13,872 bases of DNA from UBA11606 sp039815945 (lineage in GTDB: Bacteria; Actinomycetota; Acidimicrobiia; Acidimicrobiales; Aldehydirespiratoraceae). The notes beneath the pieces were generated by a model. The model was not told the DNA's origin and did no database searches. It saw nothing but the letters and a program-made list of their open reading frames with translations. The stretch lies in the NCBI GenBank assembly GCA_039815945.1, contig JBCBYI010000109.1:1-13872 (forward strand). The letters are read 5' to 3'. Below, one piece after another: positions 6,217-13,410 of this stretch (positions within the stretch are counted from its first letter, which is position 1; the number at the start of each line of letters is the position of its first letter). A program made the position numbers and the translations under genes.

Positions 6217-8035
6217 CGATCTTCGAGGCCGCTCCTACGAGGAGTTGGACAATCTCGCCGATCAGATCCGAGAGCTGATCATCGATTCGGTCAACGATCA
6301 CGGTGGTCACCTCGGGTCCAATCTCGGCGCGGTCGAACTCACGATCGCGCTGCACCGGGTCTTCCGCTCGCCCCACGATCTGATCCTGTGGGACACCGGC
6401 CACCAGGCCTACGTCCACAAGATCGTCACCGGCCGAGCGGCCGAGTTCACCAGTCTGCGTGAGGGCGGTGGCCTCTCGGGCTACCCGAGCCGCACCGAAT
6501 CCGATCACGACTGGATCGAGAACTCACACGCCTCGACCGTGCTCAGCTACGCCCACGGCCTCGCCACCGCGTTCGAGGCCGCCGACGCCCGGCGCCGCAT
6601 CGTTGCGGTGATCGGCGACGGGGCGATGACCGGCGGCATGGCGTTCGAGGGCCTCAACAACCTCGGCCACGCCGGCAGCGACGTCACGATCGTGCTCAAC
6701 GACAACGGCCGCTCGTACGCCCCGACGGTGTCGCGCCTGTCCGAGAGCCTGGTGAAGATCCGCAACAACCCGATCTACATGCGCCGCCAGGCCAAGATCG
6801 AAGAGATCGCCGAGCGCATCCCGTGGGTCGGTGAACAGATCGGTCGCGGCGTGCGCATGTCGAAGGCCGCGGTCCGCGAGATGTGGGAACCGTCGGCGTT
6901 CTTCGAGGATCTCGGTGTCCGTTACATGGGCCCCTTCGACGGCCATGACATCGCCTCGGTCGAAGAGGCGCTCGAGAACGCCGCCGAGTTCGGCGGCCCG
7001 GTCGTCGTGCACGTCCTCACCCAGAAGGGCAAGGGCTACGCCCCGGCCGAGCAGGACGAGATCAAGGCGATGCACGACGCCAAGCCCGGCCTCGCCGACA
7101 ACGGCGGCGCCGCCAAGACCGGCTCCTACACCGCCGCGTTCTCCGAGACCCTCGTCAAGCTCGGCGATCAGTACCCCGAGTTGGTGGCGATCACCGCCGC
7201 GATGCCGGACTCCACCGGCCTGTTGCCGTTCCGCGAACGCTTCCCCGACCGCTGCATCGACGTCGGTATCGCCGAGCAGCACGCGGTCACCGCGGCGGCC
7301 GGCATGGCGATGGGCGGACTCCGTCCCCTCGTCGCCGTCTACTCGACCTTCCTCACCCGGGCGATCGATCAGGTCAACCTCGATGTCGGCCTGCACGGCC
7401 TGCCGGTGATCTTCTGCCTCGATCGAGCCGGCATCACCGGCCCCGATGGGGCCAGCCACCACGGCGTGCTCGACCTCGTGCTGCTCACCAAGGTCCCGGG
7501 CATGACGGTGTTCGCGCCGTCGAGCTACCAGGAGCTCCAGCAGATGCTCGAGGACGCCATGGAGATCACCACCGGCCCGGTCGCGATCCGCTGGTCTCGT
7601 GGCAACGCCGCCCACGTCGGCCACGGCGAGGTCGGTGCCGGCCTCTCGGCTCGCAAGCTCCGATCCGGCGACGGACGGGTCGCCCTGCTCGGCTTCGGCC
7701 AGATGCTGCCCGCCGCGCAGGAGGCGGCTGCGATCCTCGCCGCCGACGGCATCGAGGTCACGATCTACGACCCTCGCGTCGTCGTGCCACTCGACCCAGC
7801 GATGATCGACGACATCGCCGATCACGACTGTGTCGTGTCGATCGAGGACGGACTCCGCATGGGCGGTGCCGGGGCCGAGGTGCGCGACGCCCTCGGTGAG
7901 CGCGGTGCCTCCTGCCGCGTGCGGGTGCTCGGCGTGCCCACCGAGTACATCCCCCACGACGATCCCGACGTCATCCACGCCCGGTTCGGCCTCGACGGCG
8001 AGGGCATCGCCGAGAGCGTCCGGGCCCTGCTCTGA
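6188..8035 (+). CDS. dxs: 1-deoxy-D-xylulose-5-phosphate synthase
   Basis: DXS condenses pyruvate and glyceraldehyde-3-phosphate, with thiamine diphosphate, into 1-deoxy-D-xylulose-5-phosphate, the first step of the MEP pathway to isoprenoids. The 615-residue protein has the full family length. Visible motifs: GHQAY (71-75) with H72; the thiamine-diphosphate motif GDGAMTGG (143-150) through NDN (171-173), here NDNGRSYAPTV as in actinobacteria; GPFDGHD (248-254); the catalytic glutamate E363 in GIAEQHAVTAAAG; and DRAGITGPDGASHHG (412-426). A GTG directly before the ATG could also be used; ATG at 6188 fits the TANNNT spacing better. The start lies inside the PAP2 gene. The gene converges on the lipoprotein gene with a hairpin between. 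Confidence 0.98.
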   Translation: MLLDALSGPDDLRGRSYEELDNLADQIRELIIDSVNDHGGHLGSNLGAVELTIALHRVFRSPHDLILWDTGHQAYVHKIVTGRAAEFTSLREGGGLSGYPSRTESDHDWIENSHASTVLSYAHGLATAFEAADARRRIVAVIGDGAMTGGMAFEGLNNLGHAGSDVTIVLNDNGRSYAPTVSRLSESLVKIRNNPIYMRRQAKIEEIAERIPWVGEQIGRGVRMSKAAVREMWEPSAFFEDLGVRYMGPFDGHDIASVEEALENAAEFGGPVVVHVLTQKGKGYAPAEQDEIKAMHDAKPGLADNGGAAKTGSYTAAFSETLVKLGDQYPELVAITAAMPDSTGLLPFRERFPDRCIDVGIAEQHAVTAAAGMAMGGLRPLVAVYSTFLTRAIDQVNLDVGLHGLPVIFCLDRAGITGPDGASHHGVLDLVLLTKVPGMTVFAPSSYQELQQMLEDAMEITTGPVAIRWSRGNAAHVGHGEVGAGLSARKLRSGDGRVALLGFGQMLPAAQEAAAILAADGIEVTIYDPRVVVPLDPAMIDDIADHDCVVSIEDGLRMGGAGAEVRDALGERGASCRVRVLGVPTEYIPHDDPDVIHARFGLDGEGIAESVRALL

Positions 8036-8040
8036 TCCAT

Positions 8041-8061
8041 CGGCCCGCAGCGAGCGGGCCG
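8041..8061. terminator. bidirectional hairpin between dxs and the lipoprotein gene
   Basis: A perfect 8-bp stem (CGGCCCGC/GCGGGCCG) with a 5-nt loop AGCGA fills most of the 35-bp gap between two convergent stop codons. It begins 5 nt after the dxs stop and ends 9 nt before the lipoprotein stop. There is no T-tract, as is common for terminator-like hairpins in high-GC actinobacteria. Its placement suits ending both messages. Confidence 0.6.
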
Positions 8062-8070
8062 CAGGCGAGT

Positions 8071-9156
8071 TCAGAACCCGCTGGCCTCCAGGAACTCGAC
8101 CCAGAGGTCGGTGCGATCCTCGGTGGTGTCGGGGATCGGCGGGCTCGCCGGCGGGTCGAGATCGAACCGCAACAGCTGCTCGAGCACGAACACCGGGTTG
8201 GCGAAGATGGTGGCCGCCTCGGCCTCGCTGATTCCCGCATCGGGCAACGCCGTCAACAACGCGGGCAGGTCCTCGTAGAGGGCGGACAGGTCGCCGACGA
8301 TGCGGATCTCGGCGAGCAGGCCGGCGTCGTCGAGCACGATGACCAGATCGGCCGGTGCTTCGCGGTAGAGATCGACGTAGAGCTCGGTGAGCGCATCGAC
8401 ATCAACGCCGAGGTTCAACGCGAGGCCGCCCGCCACCGACCGAGCCGTCGCCTCGATGTCCGCGCCCTGCGCTTCGAGCACGGCGCCGTAGGTCGCGGTG
8501 CCGCTGAAGGTGCGGGCGTCGTCGGCCAGCGAGACGTCTTCGAGGATGTCGATCAGACCGGCGGTCAGGTCGGTGATCCCGATCGGTCCGGATCCGGCGA
8601 TGGCGGTGACGAGATCGTCACTGTCGCCGGCGAGCGCCTCGAGATCGATCGACGACACACCAGGCGCGAAGGGCCCGACATCGGCCGAGGGATTCAATTC
8701 CAGCAGCTGGGCGTACGACGTGGTGTCGAGAACGACCAGGTCGGGCGTGGACCACAACTGGATGGTGATGTCGTCGGCCGTGCCGAGCGGGCCGAACATC
8801 GCCGTCAGGTTCATGTCGATGTAGGAGCTGGATCCGTCGACCGTGGTCGACGTGGCGATCCGATCCTCGTCGAGGGTGACGACCTGGTTGAGCCCGGCGC
8901 CGGGCACCCGCAACGTCGAGCCCTGGGCCGCATCGATCCGGTACGTGGCGACGTCACCGGCCGACTCGAACGCCGCCGCGAGTTGCGCCGCCGCGTCGAC
9001 GACACCGGTGTCGTGATCGGTGACGCCCGGTTCTGGTTCGGGGAGTGTGCGGTCGTCCTCTCCGACGACCAGATCGGCGTCACCGCCCGAGCCACCACCA
9101 CACGCCGTCGCCACGAGGGCGAGCAGAACCACCGAGAGCCATACCATCCGCCGCAT
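8071..9156 (-). CDS. acidic lipoprotein of unknown function
   Basis: A 361-residue predicted lipoprotein. Residues 1-18 are a signal peptide (MRRM, then a hydrophobic stretch) ending in the lipobox LVATAC, with C19 as the lipidated cysteine, followed by a glycine-rich tether. The mature part is rich in Asp, Glu, Ala and Leu; I find no lysine in the whole protein and no cysteine besides C19. The central region (about 65-175) alternates hydrophobic and polar residues, in the style of LppX/LprG-like or LolA-fold actinobacterial lipoproteins that carry lipids, but I cannot show homology. Repeated L-x-x-L segments toward the C-terminus suggest helices. The ATG is supported by TAGGGT 8 nt upstream. 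It converges on dxs and lies downstream of nfuA, but a hairpin between suggests separate transcripts. Confidence 0.85.
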   Translation of the reverse strand: MRRMVWLSVVLLALVATACGGGSGGDADLVVGEDDRTLPEPEPGVTDHDTGVVDAAAQLAAAFESAGDVATYRIDAAQGSTLRVPGAGLNQVVTLDEDRIATSTTVDGSSSYIDMNLTAMFGPLGTADDITIQLWSTPDLVVLDTTSYAQLLELNPSADVGPFAPGVSSIDLEALAGDSDDLVTAIAGSGPIGITDLTAGLIDILEDVSLADDARTFSGTATYGAVLEAQGADIEATARSVAGGLALNLGVDVDALTELYVDLYREAPADLVIVLDDAGLLAEIRIVGDLSALYEDLPALLTALPDAGISEAEAATIFANPVFVLEQLLRFDLDPPASPPIPDTTEDRTDLWVEFLEASGF

Positions 9157-9164
9157 GACCGCTC

Positions 9165-9170
9165 ACCCTA
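9165..9170 (-). promoter_or_regulatory. -10 box TAGGGT for leaderless lipoprotein gene
   Basis: On the minus strand TAGGGT (TANNNT) lies 8 nt before the ATG at 9156, and no Shine-Dalgarno is present. Confidence 0.6.
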
Positions 9171-9204
9171 GGCGCGACCCCGCTCACGAGGCGTTCACGC
9201 CGTC

Positions 9205-9223
9205 GGCACCGTCGGACGGTGCC
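9205..9223 (-). terminator. hairpin downstream of nfuA
   Basis: A perfect 8-bp stem (GGCACCGT/ACGGTGCC) with a 3-nt loop begins 3 nt after the nfuA stop codon on the minus strand. No T-tract follows. It separates nfuA from the lipoprotein promoter and is a likely nfuA terminator. A smaller inverted repeat (GGCGT/ACGCC) lies at 9190-9201. Confidence 0.5.
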
Positions 9224-9226
9224 CGA

Positions 9227-9859
9227 TCAGGTGTAGTAGGGGTTCTCGCCCTGCTCGTGGTCGGTGGTGTCGACCACTTCGGTGATCTCCGGGATCGCAT
9301 CGAGGATGGCGCGCTGGATGCCCTCCTGGAGGGTCGCTGCGCTCATCGAGCAGCCCTGGCAACCGCCACCCATGGTGACGTAGGCCTTCTCACCCTCGAC
9401 CCCGACGAGCTCGGCGTAGCCGCCGTGAGCGGCGAGCGCCGGGTTGATGCGCTCGGCGAGCAGCGTGCGCACCTTGTCGGCGGCATCGCCGACCAGCTCG
9501 AGCTGGCCGAGATCGCCCAGCGGGTTGGGTCGATTCGGGTTGCGGATGACGAGGCCGCCCTGGCCGGCGACCGACGGCAGGTCGAGCGTCGCACCGCGCA
9601 TGGCGTCGACGCTGTTGGCCGGGATGATCACCGACAGACCCTCGTTGGTGTGGACGAAGTCGTCGTCGGCGGCCTCCGCAATCGGCTCGAGCGAGAGGTC
9701 GTAGGTGTAGTCGGCGCCGTTGGCGCCGGTGACCTCGACACGGAGCGCGAGCCCTTCGGCGTCGTCTTCGTTGGACCGAATGTCGAGCACCGTCGCGCGA
9801 GCGGCGTCGGTGACGATCATGATCTCCTCGGCGGTGTCGGTCGAAGTGGTGTCGGTCAT
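9227..9859 (-). CDS. nfuA: NfuA-type Fe-S cluster carrier
   Basis: A 210-residue two-domain protein with the layout of E. coli NfuA. The N-terminal part (about 11-110) is a degenerate A-type carrier (IscA/HesB fold) that has none of the cluster-binding cysteines, as in E. coli NfuA. The C-terminal NifU-like domain (about 125-200) carries the CxxC pair C167-Q-G-C170 in GGGCQGCSMSAATLQ; these are the only cysteines. Two such domains from a dimer bind one [4Fe-4S] cluster, which is passed to client enzymes. MEP enzymes IspG and IspH need such clusters, so proximity to dxs is suggestive only. The ATG at 9859 is supported by TAGCCT 7 nt upstream; M14 would be an alternative start. Neighbouring genes on the same strand are separated by a hairpin (lipoprotein side) and a 185-bp gap (ABC-F side). 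Confidence 0.92.
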   Translation of the reverse strand: MTDTTSTDTAEEIMIVTDAARATVLDIRSNEDDAEGLALRVEVTGANGADYTYDLSLEPIAEAADDDFVHTNEGLSVIIPANSVDAMRGATLDLPSVAGQGGLVIRNPNRPNPLGDLGQLELVGDAADKVRTLLAERINPALAAHGGYAELVGVEGEKAYVTMGGGCQGCSMSAATLQEGIQRAILDAIPEITEVVDTTDHEQGENPYYT

Positions 9860-9866
9860 GGTGATC

Positions 9867-9872
9867 AGGCTA
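9867..9872 (-). promoter_or_regulatory. -10 box TAGCCT for leaderless nfuA
   Basis: On the minus strand TAGCCT (TANNNT) lies 7 nt before the ATG at 9859; there is no Shine-Dalgarno sequence. Confidence 0.6.
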
Positions 9873-9914
9873 ACGCCGCCCCAGCGCTACGCATTCCCGC
9901 CAACGGGCCGTCGC

Positions 9915-10047
9915 ATGGCACGTGTCACACCGGTGAGCGCCTCGCCGGAGCATGGCTTCACCACGCCGAGTCTCGACGAGATCGAGCGGGTGGCCCTTCC
10001 CGTCAACACGACCCTCGGCGTCGGCGACGAGGTGCTGCTGAGCGTCA
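9915..10047 (+). other. coding-like fragment in the nfuA/ABC-F gap
   Basis: Starting from ATG at 9915 the plus strand reads MARVTPVSASPEHGFTTPSL and continues DEIERVALPVNTTLGVGDEV-LLSVRP. Over the 45 codons after the ATG I count G/C in about 71, 51 and 87 per cent of first, second and third positions, the gradient of real coding sequence in GC-rich genomes. The frame has no stop at the gap's end but runs on as Arg/Pro-rich antisense of the ABC-F gene, which does not look coding. It has no Shine-Dalgarno and no TANNNT box. It may be a truncated gene or a small protein with a misjudged end. The LGVGDEVLLSV stretch loosely recalls the SpoVT/AbrB hairpin, but that is only an impression. A wider 8-bp inverted repeat (9963-9970 with 10014-10021) lies inside. 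Confidence 0.25.
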
Positions 10048-11805
10048 GGCCCCGTCGATCTCCTCGAGTTCGGCCGAACGTTCGAGCCAGACCTCCTCGG
10101 CGGCGGCGAGGGCCGCCTCCTGCTCGGCGAGTTCGGTACCGACCCGGGCGATCGTTTCGTGATCGGTGCCGGCCGCCGCGAGGTCATCTCGCAACGACGC
10201 GACCGCCTTCTCGAGCTTTGCCATCTCCTTCTCGGCGGTCTTCATCTCGTGACGAACGGTGCTGCGGCTGCGATGGGTCGCCTCCGCCCGGTCGCGGCGC
10301 CCACCACCGGGCCGGTCGGCACCCGAGGTGTCGAGGGTCCGCAGGTTCGTCGAACCTTCACGATCGGACAGCCAGCCCGCGTAGCCACCCGGCCACCGCT
10401 GCGCTCGACCGTCGTCGATGACGAGGACGTCGTCGACCGTGCGGTCGAGGAAGGTCCGATCGTGGCTGATGACGACGACCGCGCCGGGCCAGGTGTCGAG
10501 AAAGTCCTCGAGGGCCCGAAGCGTGTCGAGATCGAGGTCGTTGGTCGGCTCGTCGAGCAACAAGACGTTGGGCTTGGCCGACAGCGTGAGCACCAGCTGA
10601 AGCCGCCGGCGTTCGCCGCCCGAGAGCAGCTCGATCGGCGACTTCTGCACGTCGCTGTCGAACCAGAAACGCTCGAGCAGCCGTGTGTCCCACCAGTCGG
10701 GCTCGGCCCCGTCGCCGGCCACCGCCTGGCGGACCCGCAGCTGGGGATCGAGATCGCGGCCGCGCTGATCGTGCAGCCCGACGTGCACGGTCGGCCCCTG
10801 CACCCGACGCCCGGCGAGCGGTTCGCGACGCCCGGCGATGACATCGAGCAGCGTCGACTTGCCCGACCCGTTGGCACCGACGATGCCGAGCCGTTCGCGA
10901 CGACCGAGCAGCAGGTCGAGTCCGGTGACGAGCGGCGTGTCGGCGTCGTAGCCGACCGTCACGTCATGCAACTCGACGACCTGGTCACCGAGCCGAGGGG
11001 TGCCGGCATGCATCGAGTCCAGGTCGAGCTCGCCCTCCCGGGCGGCCGCCTGCGCCCGGGTGGTGATGAGCTCGGTCGCTCGCTCGATGCGAGCCTTGCT
11101 CTTGCGGGTTCGGGCCTTGGCGCCGGTGCGGAGCCAGGCGAGCTCTCGGCGGGCCAGGTTCTGCCGGGTATTCTCGGCGGCGGCGGCGCGTTCCTCGCGT
11201 GCCGCTCGCCCCTCGAGGTAGCCGTCGTACCCACCCTCGTGGACATACGACGAGCCGCGATCGAGTTCGAGCACCCGGGTGGCGACACGATCGAGCACAT
11301 AGCGGTCGTGCGTGACGATCACGAGGCCACCGGTGAACTGCTCGAGTTCGTGCTCGAGCCACTCGATGGCATCGACGTCGAGATGGTTGGTGGGTTCGTC
11401 GAGCACGAGCAGGTCGGCGTCGGCGACGAGCGCCTTGGCCAGCGAGACCCGCTTCTCCTGCCCGCCGGACAACTGATCGACGGGTCGGTCGATCACGTCG
11501 GCGAGACCGAGCCGATGGAGCGCCGCCTCGCCCCGCCACCCGCCGCCGACGGCGTCGCGCACGATGCCGGCCGGGAGGGTGGTGACCTGGTCGACGGCGG
11601 CCATCGTGACCCCTCGCCCGCGCCGCACCGTGCCGCCCTCGGGCTCGCGGGTGCCGGCGATGACCGAGAGCAGGGTCGACTTGCCGGTTCCGTTGATACC
11701 CACCACGCCGAGCCGGTCGCCGCTGGCTACCGTGACGGAGACATCGGAGAACAGCGGCCGCAACGGACGGCTCATGCTGACACGTTCGACGTCGACGAGG
11801 ATCAC
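10045..11805 (-). CDS. uup: ABC-F ATPase, Uup type
   Basis: A 586-residue soluble protein with two ATP-binding cassettes and no membrane segments, so an ABC-F protein acting on ribosomes or DNA structures rather than a transporter. Cassette 1: Walker A GINGTGKST (36-44), signature LSGGQEKR (112-119), Walker B LLVLDEPTNHLD (132-143), switch H166. Cassette 2: GANGSGKST (310-318), LSGGERRR (394-401), LLLDEPTNDLD (415-425), H448. The linker RRELAWLRTGAKARTRKSKA (219-238) and the C-terminal charged coiled coil (about 515-582) are hallmarks of the Uup subfamily; E. coli Uup is about 635 residues and affects transposon excision and ribosome assembly. The frame is open to 11841, but GTG at 11805 is chosen because the family begins at VILVDVERVS and TAGTCT lies 7 nt upstream. 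It is divergent from the SGNH gene. Confidence 0.93.
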   Translation of the reverse strand: MILVDVERVSMSRPLRPLFSDVSVTVASGDRLGVVGINGTGKSTLLSVIAGTREPEGGTVRRGRGVTMAAVDQVTTLPAGIVRDAVGGGWRGEAALHRLGLADVIDRPVDQLSGGQEKRVSLAKALVADADLLVLDEPTNHLDVDAIEWLEHELEQFTGGLVIVTHDRYVLDRVATRVLELDRGSSYVHEGGYDGYLEGRAAREERAAAAENTRQNLARRELAWLRTGAKARTRKSKARIERATELITTRAQAAAREGELDLDSMHAGTPRLGDQVVELHDVTVGYDADTPLVTGLDLLLGRRERLGIVGANGSGKSTLLDVIAGRREPLAGRRVQGPTVHVGLHDQRGRDLDPQLRVRQAVAGDGAEPDWWDTRLLERFWFDSDVQKSPIELLSGGERRRLQLVLTLSAKPNVLLLDEPTNDLDLDTLRALEDFLDTWPGAVVVISHDRTFLDRTVDDVLVIDDGRAQRWPGGYAGWLSDREGSTNLRTLDTSGADRPGGGRRDRAEATHRSRSTVRHEMKTAEKEMAKLEKAVASLRDDLAAAGTDHETIARVGTELAEQEAALAAAEEVWLERSAELEEIDGA

Positions 11806-11812
11806 GTGGCGC

Positions 11813-11818
11813 AGACTA
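11813..11818 (-). promoter_or_regulatory. -10 box TAGTCT for leaderless ABC-F gene
   Basis: On the minus strand TAGTCT (TANNNT) lies 7 nt before the GTG at 11805. No Shine-Dalgarno precedes that GTG. The box helps choose it over the upstream in-frame ATG at 11841. Confidence 0.6.
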
Positions 11819-11841
11819 CGACCTACCCCCCGACCTCCCAC

Positions 11842-11847
11842 GAGGAG
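11842..11847 (+). promoter_or_regulatory. Shine-Dalgarno of SGNH hydrolase gene
   Basis: GAGGAG sits 8 nt before ATG 11856. Two in-frame GTG codons (11847, 11850) overlap or abut it and are therefore unlikely starts. Confidence 0.65.
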
Positions 11848-11855
11848 TGGTGCCG

Positions 11856-12656
11856 ATGACCGGCCGGCACCCCATCGTCGATGCGCTGGCCGCCCGGCCG
11901 CCGTGGGAGCCGGCTCCGCTCACCCGGGTCCTGACGCGGGTGAGCGGCACCATCCGCTCGGTGTCGGCCACCATCGACCCGATCGAGCGGCGTTGGCACG
12001 AACTCGTCGCCCACAATCTCGCGGCGGCCGACGGCACCGACCGCCCGCCGCTGTGGGTCGTGCTCGGGGATTCCACCGCCCAGGGCATCGGCGCGTCGTC
12101 GATCGACCATGGCTGGGTCCCGCGGCTGCATGCCGCCCTCGACGACGGCGGCCGTCCCCACGCCCTCGTGAACCTCAGCCGCAGCGGCGCGCACAGCACC
12201 CATGTGATCGTCGAACAACTCCCCTTGCTCGACCATCTCCCCTATGCGCCGTCGATCGTCACCGTCTGTGTGGGCGCGAACGACCTGATGGCCAATCCCT
12301 ACGCGCCCCATCTCACCCGCCGCCTGGAGCGCCTTGCGGCCGCGGCCCCGCACGGGTCGATCCTGTGCACCCTGCCGGGCCCGTCGTTCAGCCCGACGGC
12401 GATCTATGTGAATCGGGCCGTGCGCCGAGCCGCCGCCGAGCACGGACACCTGGTCGCCGAACTCGGCGCCCACATGCTCCCGCCCCACAAAGGGCTGTCA
12501 GCGGATCGCTATCACCCCAACGACCGCGGCTACGACGCCTGGATGCGCGCCTTCGCCGAGCCGATGGGGATCGACCCCGATCTGGTCCCCCTGCGGGGCA
12601 CGCTCACGACGCGTCGACCCGACCCTTCAACGCCCGGAACGACAGCGTCTGGGTGA
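11856..12656 (+). CDS. SGNH/GDSL-family hydrolase
   Basis: A 266-residue esterase-like protein of the SGNH superfamily. All blocks are visible: block I GDSTAQG (71-77) with nucleophile S73; block II NLSRSGA (106-112) with oxyanion G111; block III GAND (140-143) with N142; block V DRYHPND (217-223) with D217 and H220. These hydrolases cleave ester bonds in lipids, acylated sugars or other substrates; the substrate here is unknown. No signal peptide is obvious, so it may be cytoplasmic; the first 60 residues are a variable N-terminal extension. The ATG is chosen because GAGGAG precedes it. The last 18 or so residues, beyond the conserved fold, lie over the 3' end of the permease gene (53-bp convergent overlap). 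It is divergent from the ABC-F gene across 50 bp. Confidence 0.9.
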   Translation: MTGRHPIVDALAARPPWEPAPLTRVLTRVSGTIRSVSATIDPIERRWHELVAHNLAAADGTDRPPLWVVLGDSTAQGIGASSIDHGWVPRLHAALDDGGRPHALVNLSRSGAHSTHVIVEQLPLLDHLPYAPSIVTVCVGANDLMANPYAPHLTRRLERLAAAAPHGSILCTLPGPSFSPTAIYVNRAVRRAAAEHGHLVAELGAHMLPPHKGLSADRYHPNDRGYDAWMRAFAEPMGIDPDLVPLRGTLTTRRPDPSTPGTTASG

Positions 12657-13410
12657 GCGCGGCGAGCGCGCCGATCGCCAGGAATGCCTTGCCGATCTCG
12701 GCGCCGTCCCACCCGGTGAACAACGACCGCAAGCCACCGAGCAGGTACGTCACCGGGTTGTAGCGGGCCGCCTCGGCCAGCCAGCCGCTCATGAACTCGA
12801 GCGGCAGATACGCCGTGGTGATGAACGCGAAGGGGAAGAAGATGATGAACGACGAGTTCACCGCGCCGGGATTCCCCGTCTTCAGGGCGATCGAGTACGG
12901 GATGCCGGTGAAGGCGATGCCCCACAACGCAGCCATGAAGATGAACAACACGACGCCGAGCGGGCCGCTGTCGAAGCGGGCTCCGATCACGAAGCCGAGG
13001 ATCACCACCGGGATCGACAAGCAGACCACCAACACGAAGTCGGCCATCATGTGCCCGAGCAGCAACGCCCGTCGCGACACGGGCGTGGCCATCAATCGGT
13101 CGAAATAGCCGTTCTGGATGTCGAGGACCATCGCCGGCGCCCGTGACACGCCGGTGACGGCGAAGACGATGGCCACCGGCAGCTGGAACTCCCGGTAGCT
13201 GATCTCGAGATTGGTGAACTCGGCCGCCTCCGACAACGAACCCACGTTGATCACCAGGAAGAACAGCGGGATGAACAGGGTCGGGACGATGAACGAGATG
13301 TCGCGGGGCAGCTGACGGATCGACCGGATGGCGATCGTCACCACGTCCTGGATGAACCCCGTACGACGGGGGCGGATCTCGCTGCGGACCGTGGACTCGG
13401 TGGCGGTCAT
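12604..13410 (-). CDS. ABC-2 type transporter permease (DrrB-like)
   Basis: A 268-residue membrane permease of the ABC-2 family. Hydrophobic segments lie at about 39-56, 78-92, 120-144, 150-170, 185-203 and 242-256. The GYFDRLMATPVSRRALLLG stretch (101-119) before the third helix is the cytoplasmic coupling region typical of DrrB-type permeases. It pairs with the ATPase encoded upstream: its ATG shares an ATGA with the ATPase stop (4-nt overlap), and AGGAAGGA lies 8 nt before the ATG, so translation is coupled. Such pairs export drugs, glycolipids or polyketides; the substrate cannot be inferred. The gene's 3' end overlaps the convergent SGNH gene by 53 bp. Confidence 0.9.
   Translation of the reverse strand: MTATESTVRSEIRPRRTGFIQDVVTIAIRSIRQLPRDISFIVPTLFIPLFFLVINVGSLSEAAEFTNLEISYREFQLPVAIVFAVTGVSRAPAMVLDIQNGYFDRLMATPVSRRALLLGHMMADFVLVVCLSIPVVILGFVIGARFDSGPLGVVLFIFMAALWGIAFTGIPYSIALKTGNPGAVNSSFIIFFPFAFITTAYLPLEFMSGWLAEAARYNPVTYLLGGLRSLFTGWDGAEIGKAFLAIGALAALTQTLSFRALKGRVDAS

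Noticed and set aside
6524..7978. A 484-residue minus-strand open frame opposite dxs
   Set aside because: dxs has all catalytic motifs. The antisense translation is His/Val/Asp/Gly-rich filler typical of shadows of GC-rich genes.
9873..9956. A minus-strand 27-codon reading with CDTCH, a c-type heme-like motif
   Set aside because: It has no signal peptide, no ribosome site, and the CxxCH is short enough to be chance.
10159..11859. A 566-residue plus-strand open frame opposite the ABC-F gene
   Set aside because: The ABC-F gene has two complete cassettes and Uup motifs; the antisense frame has none.
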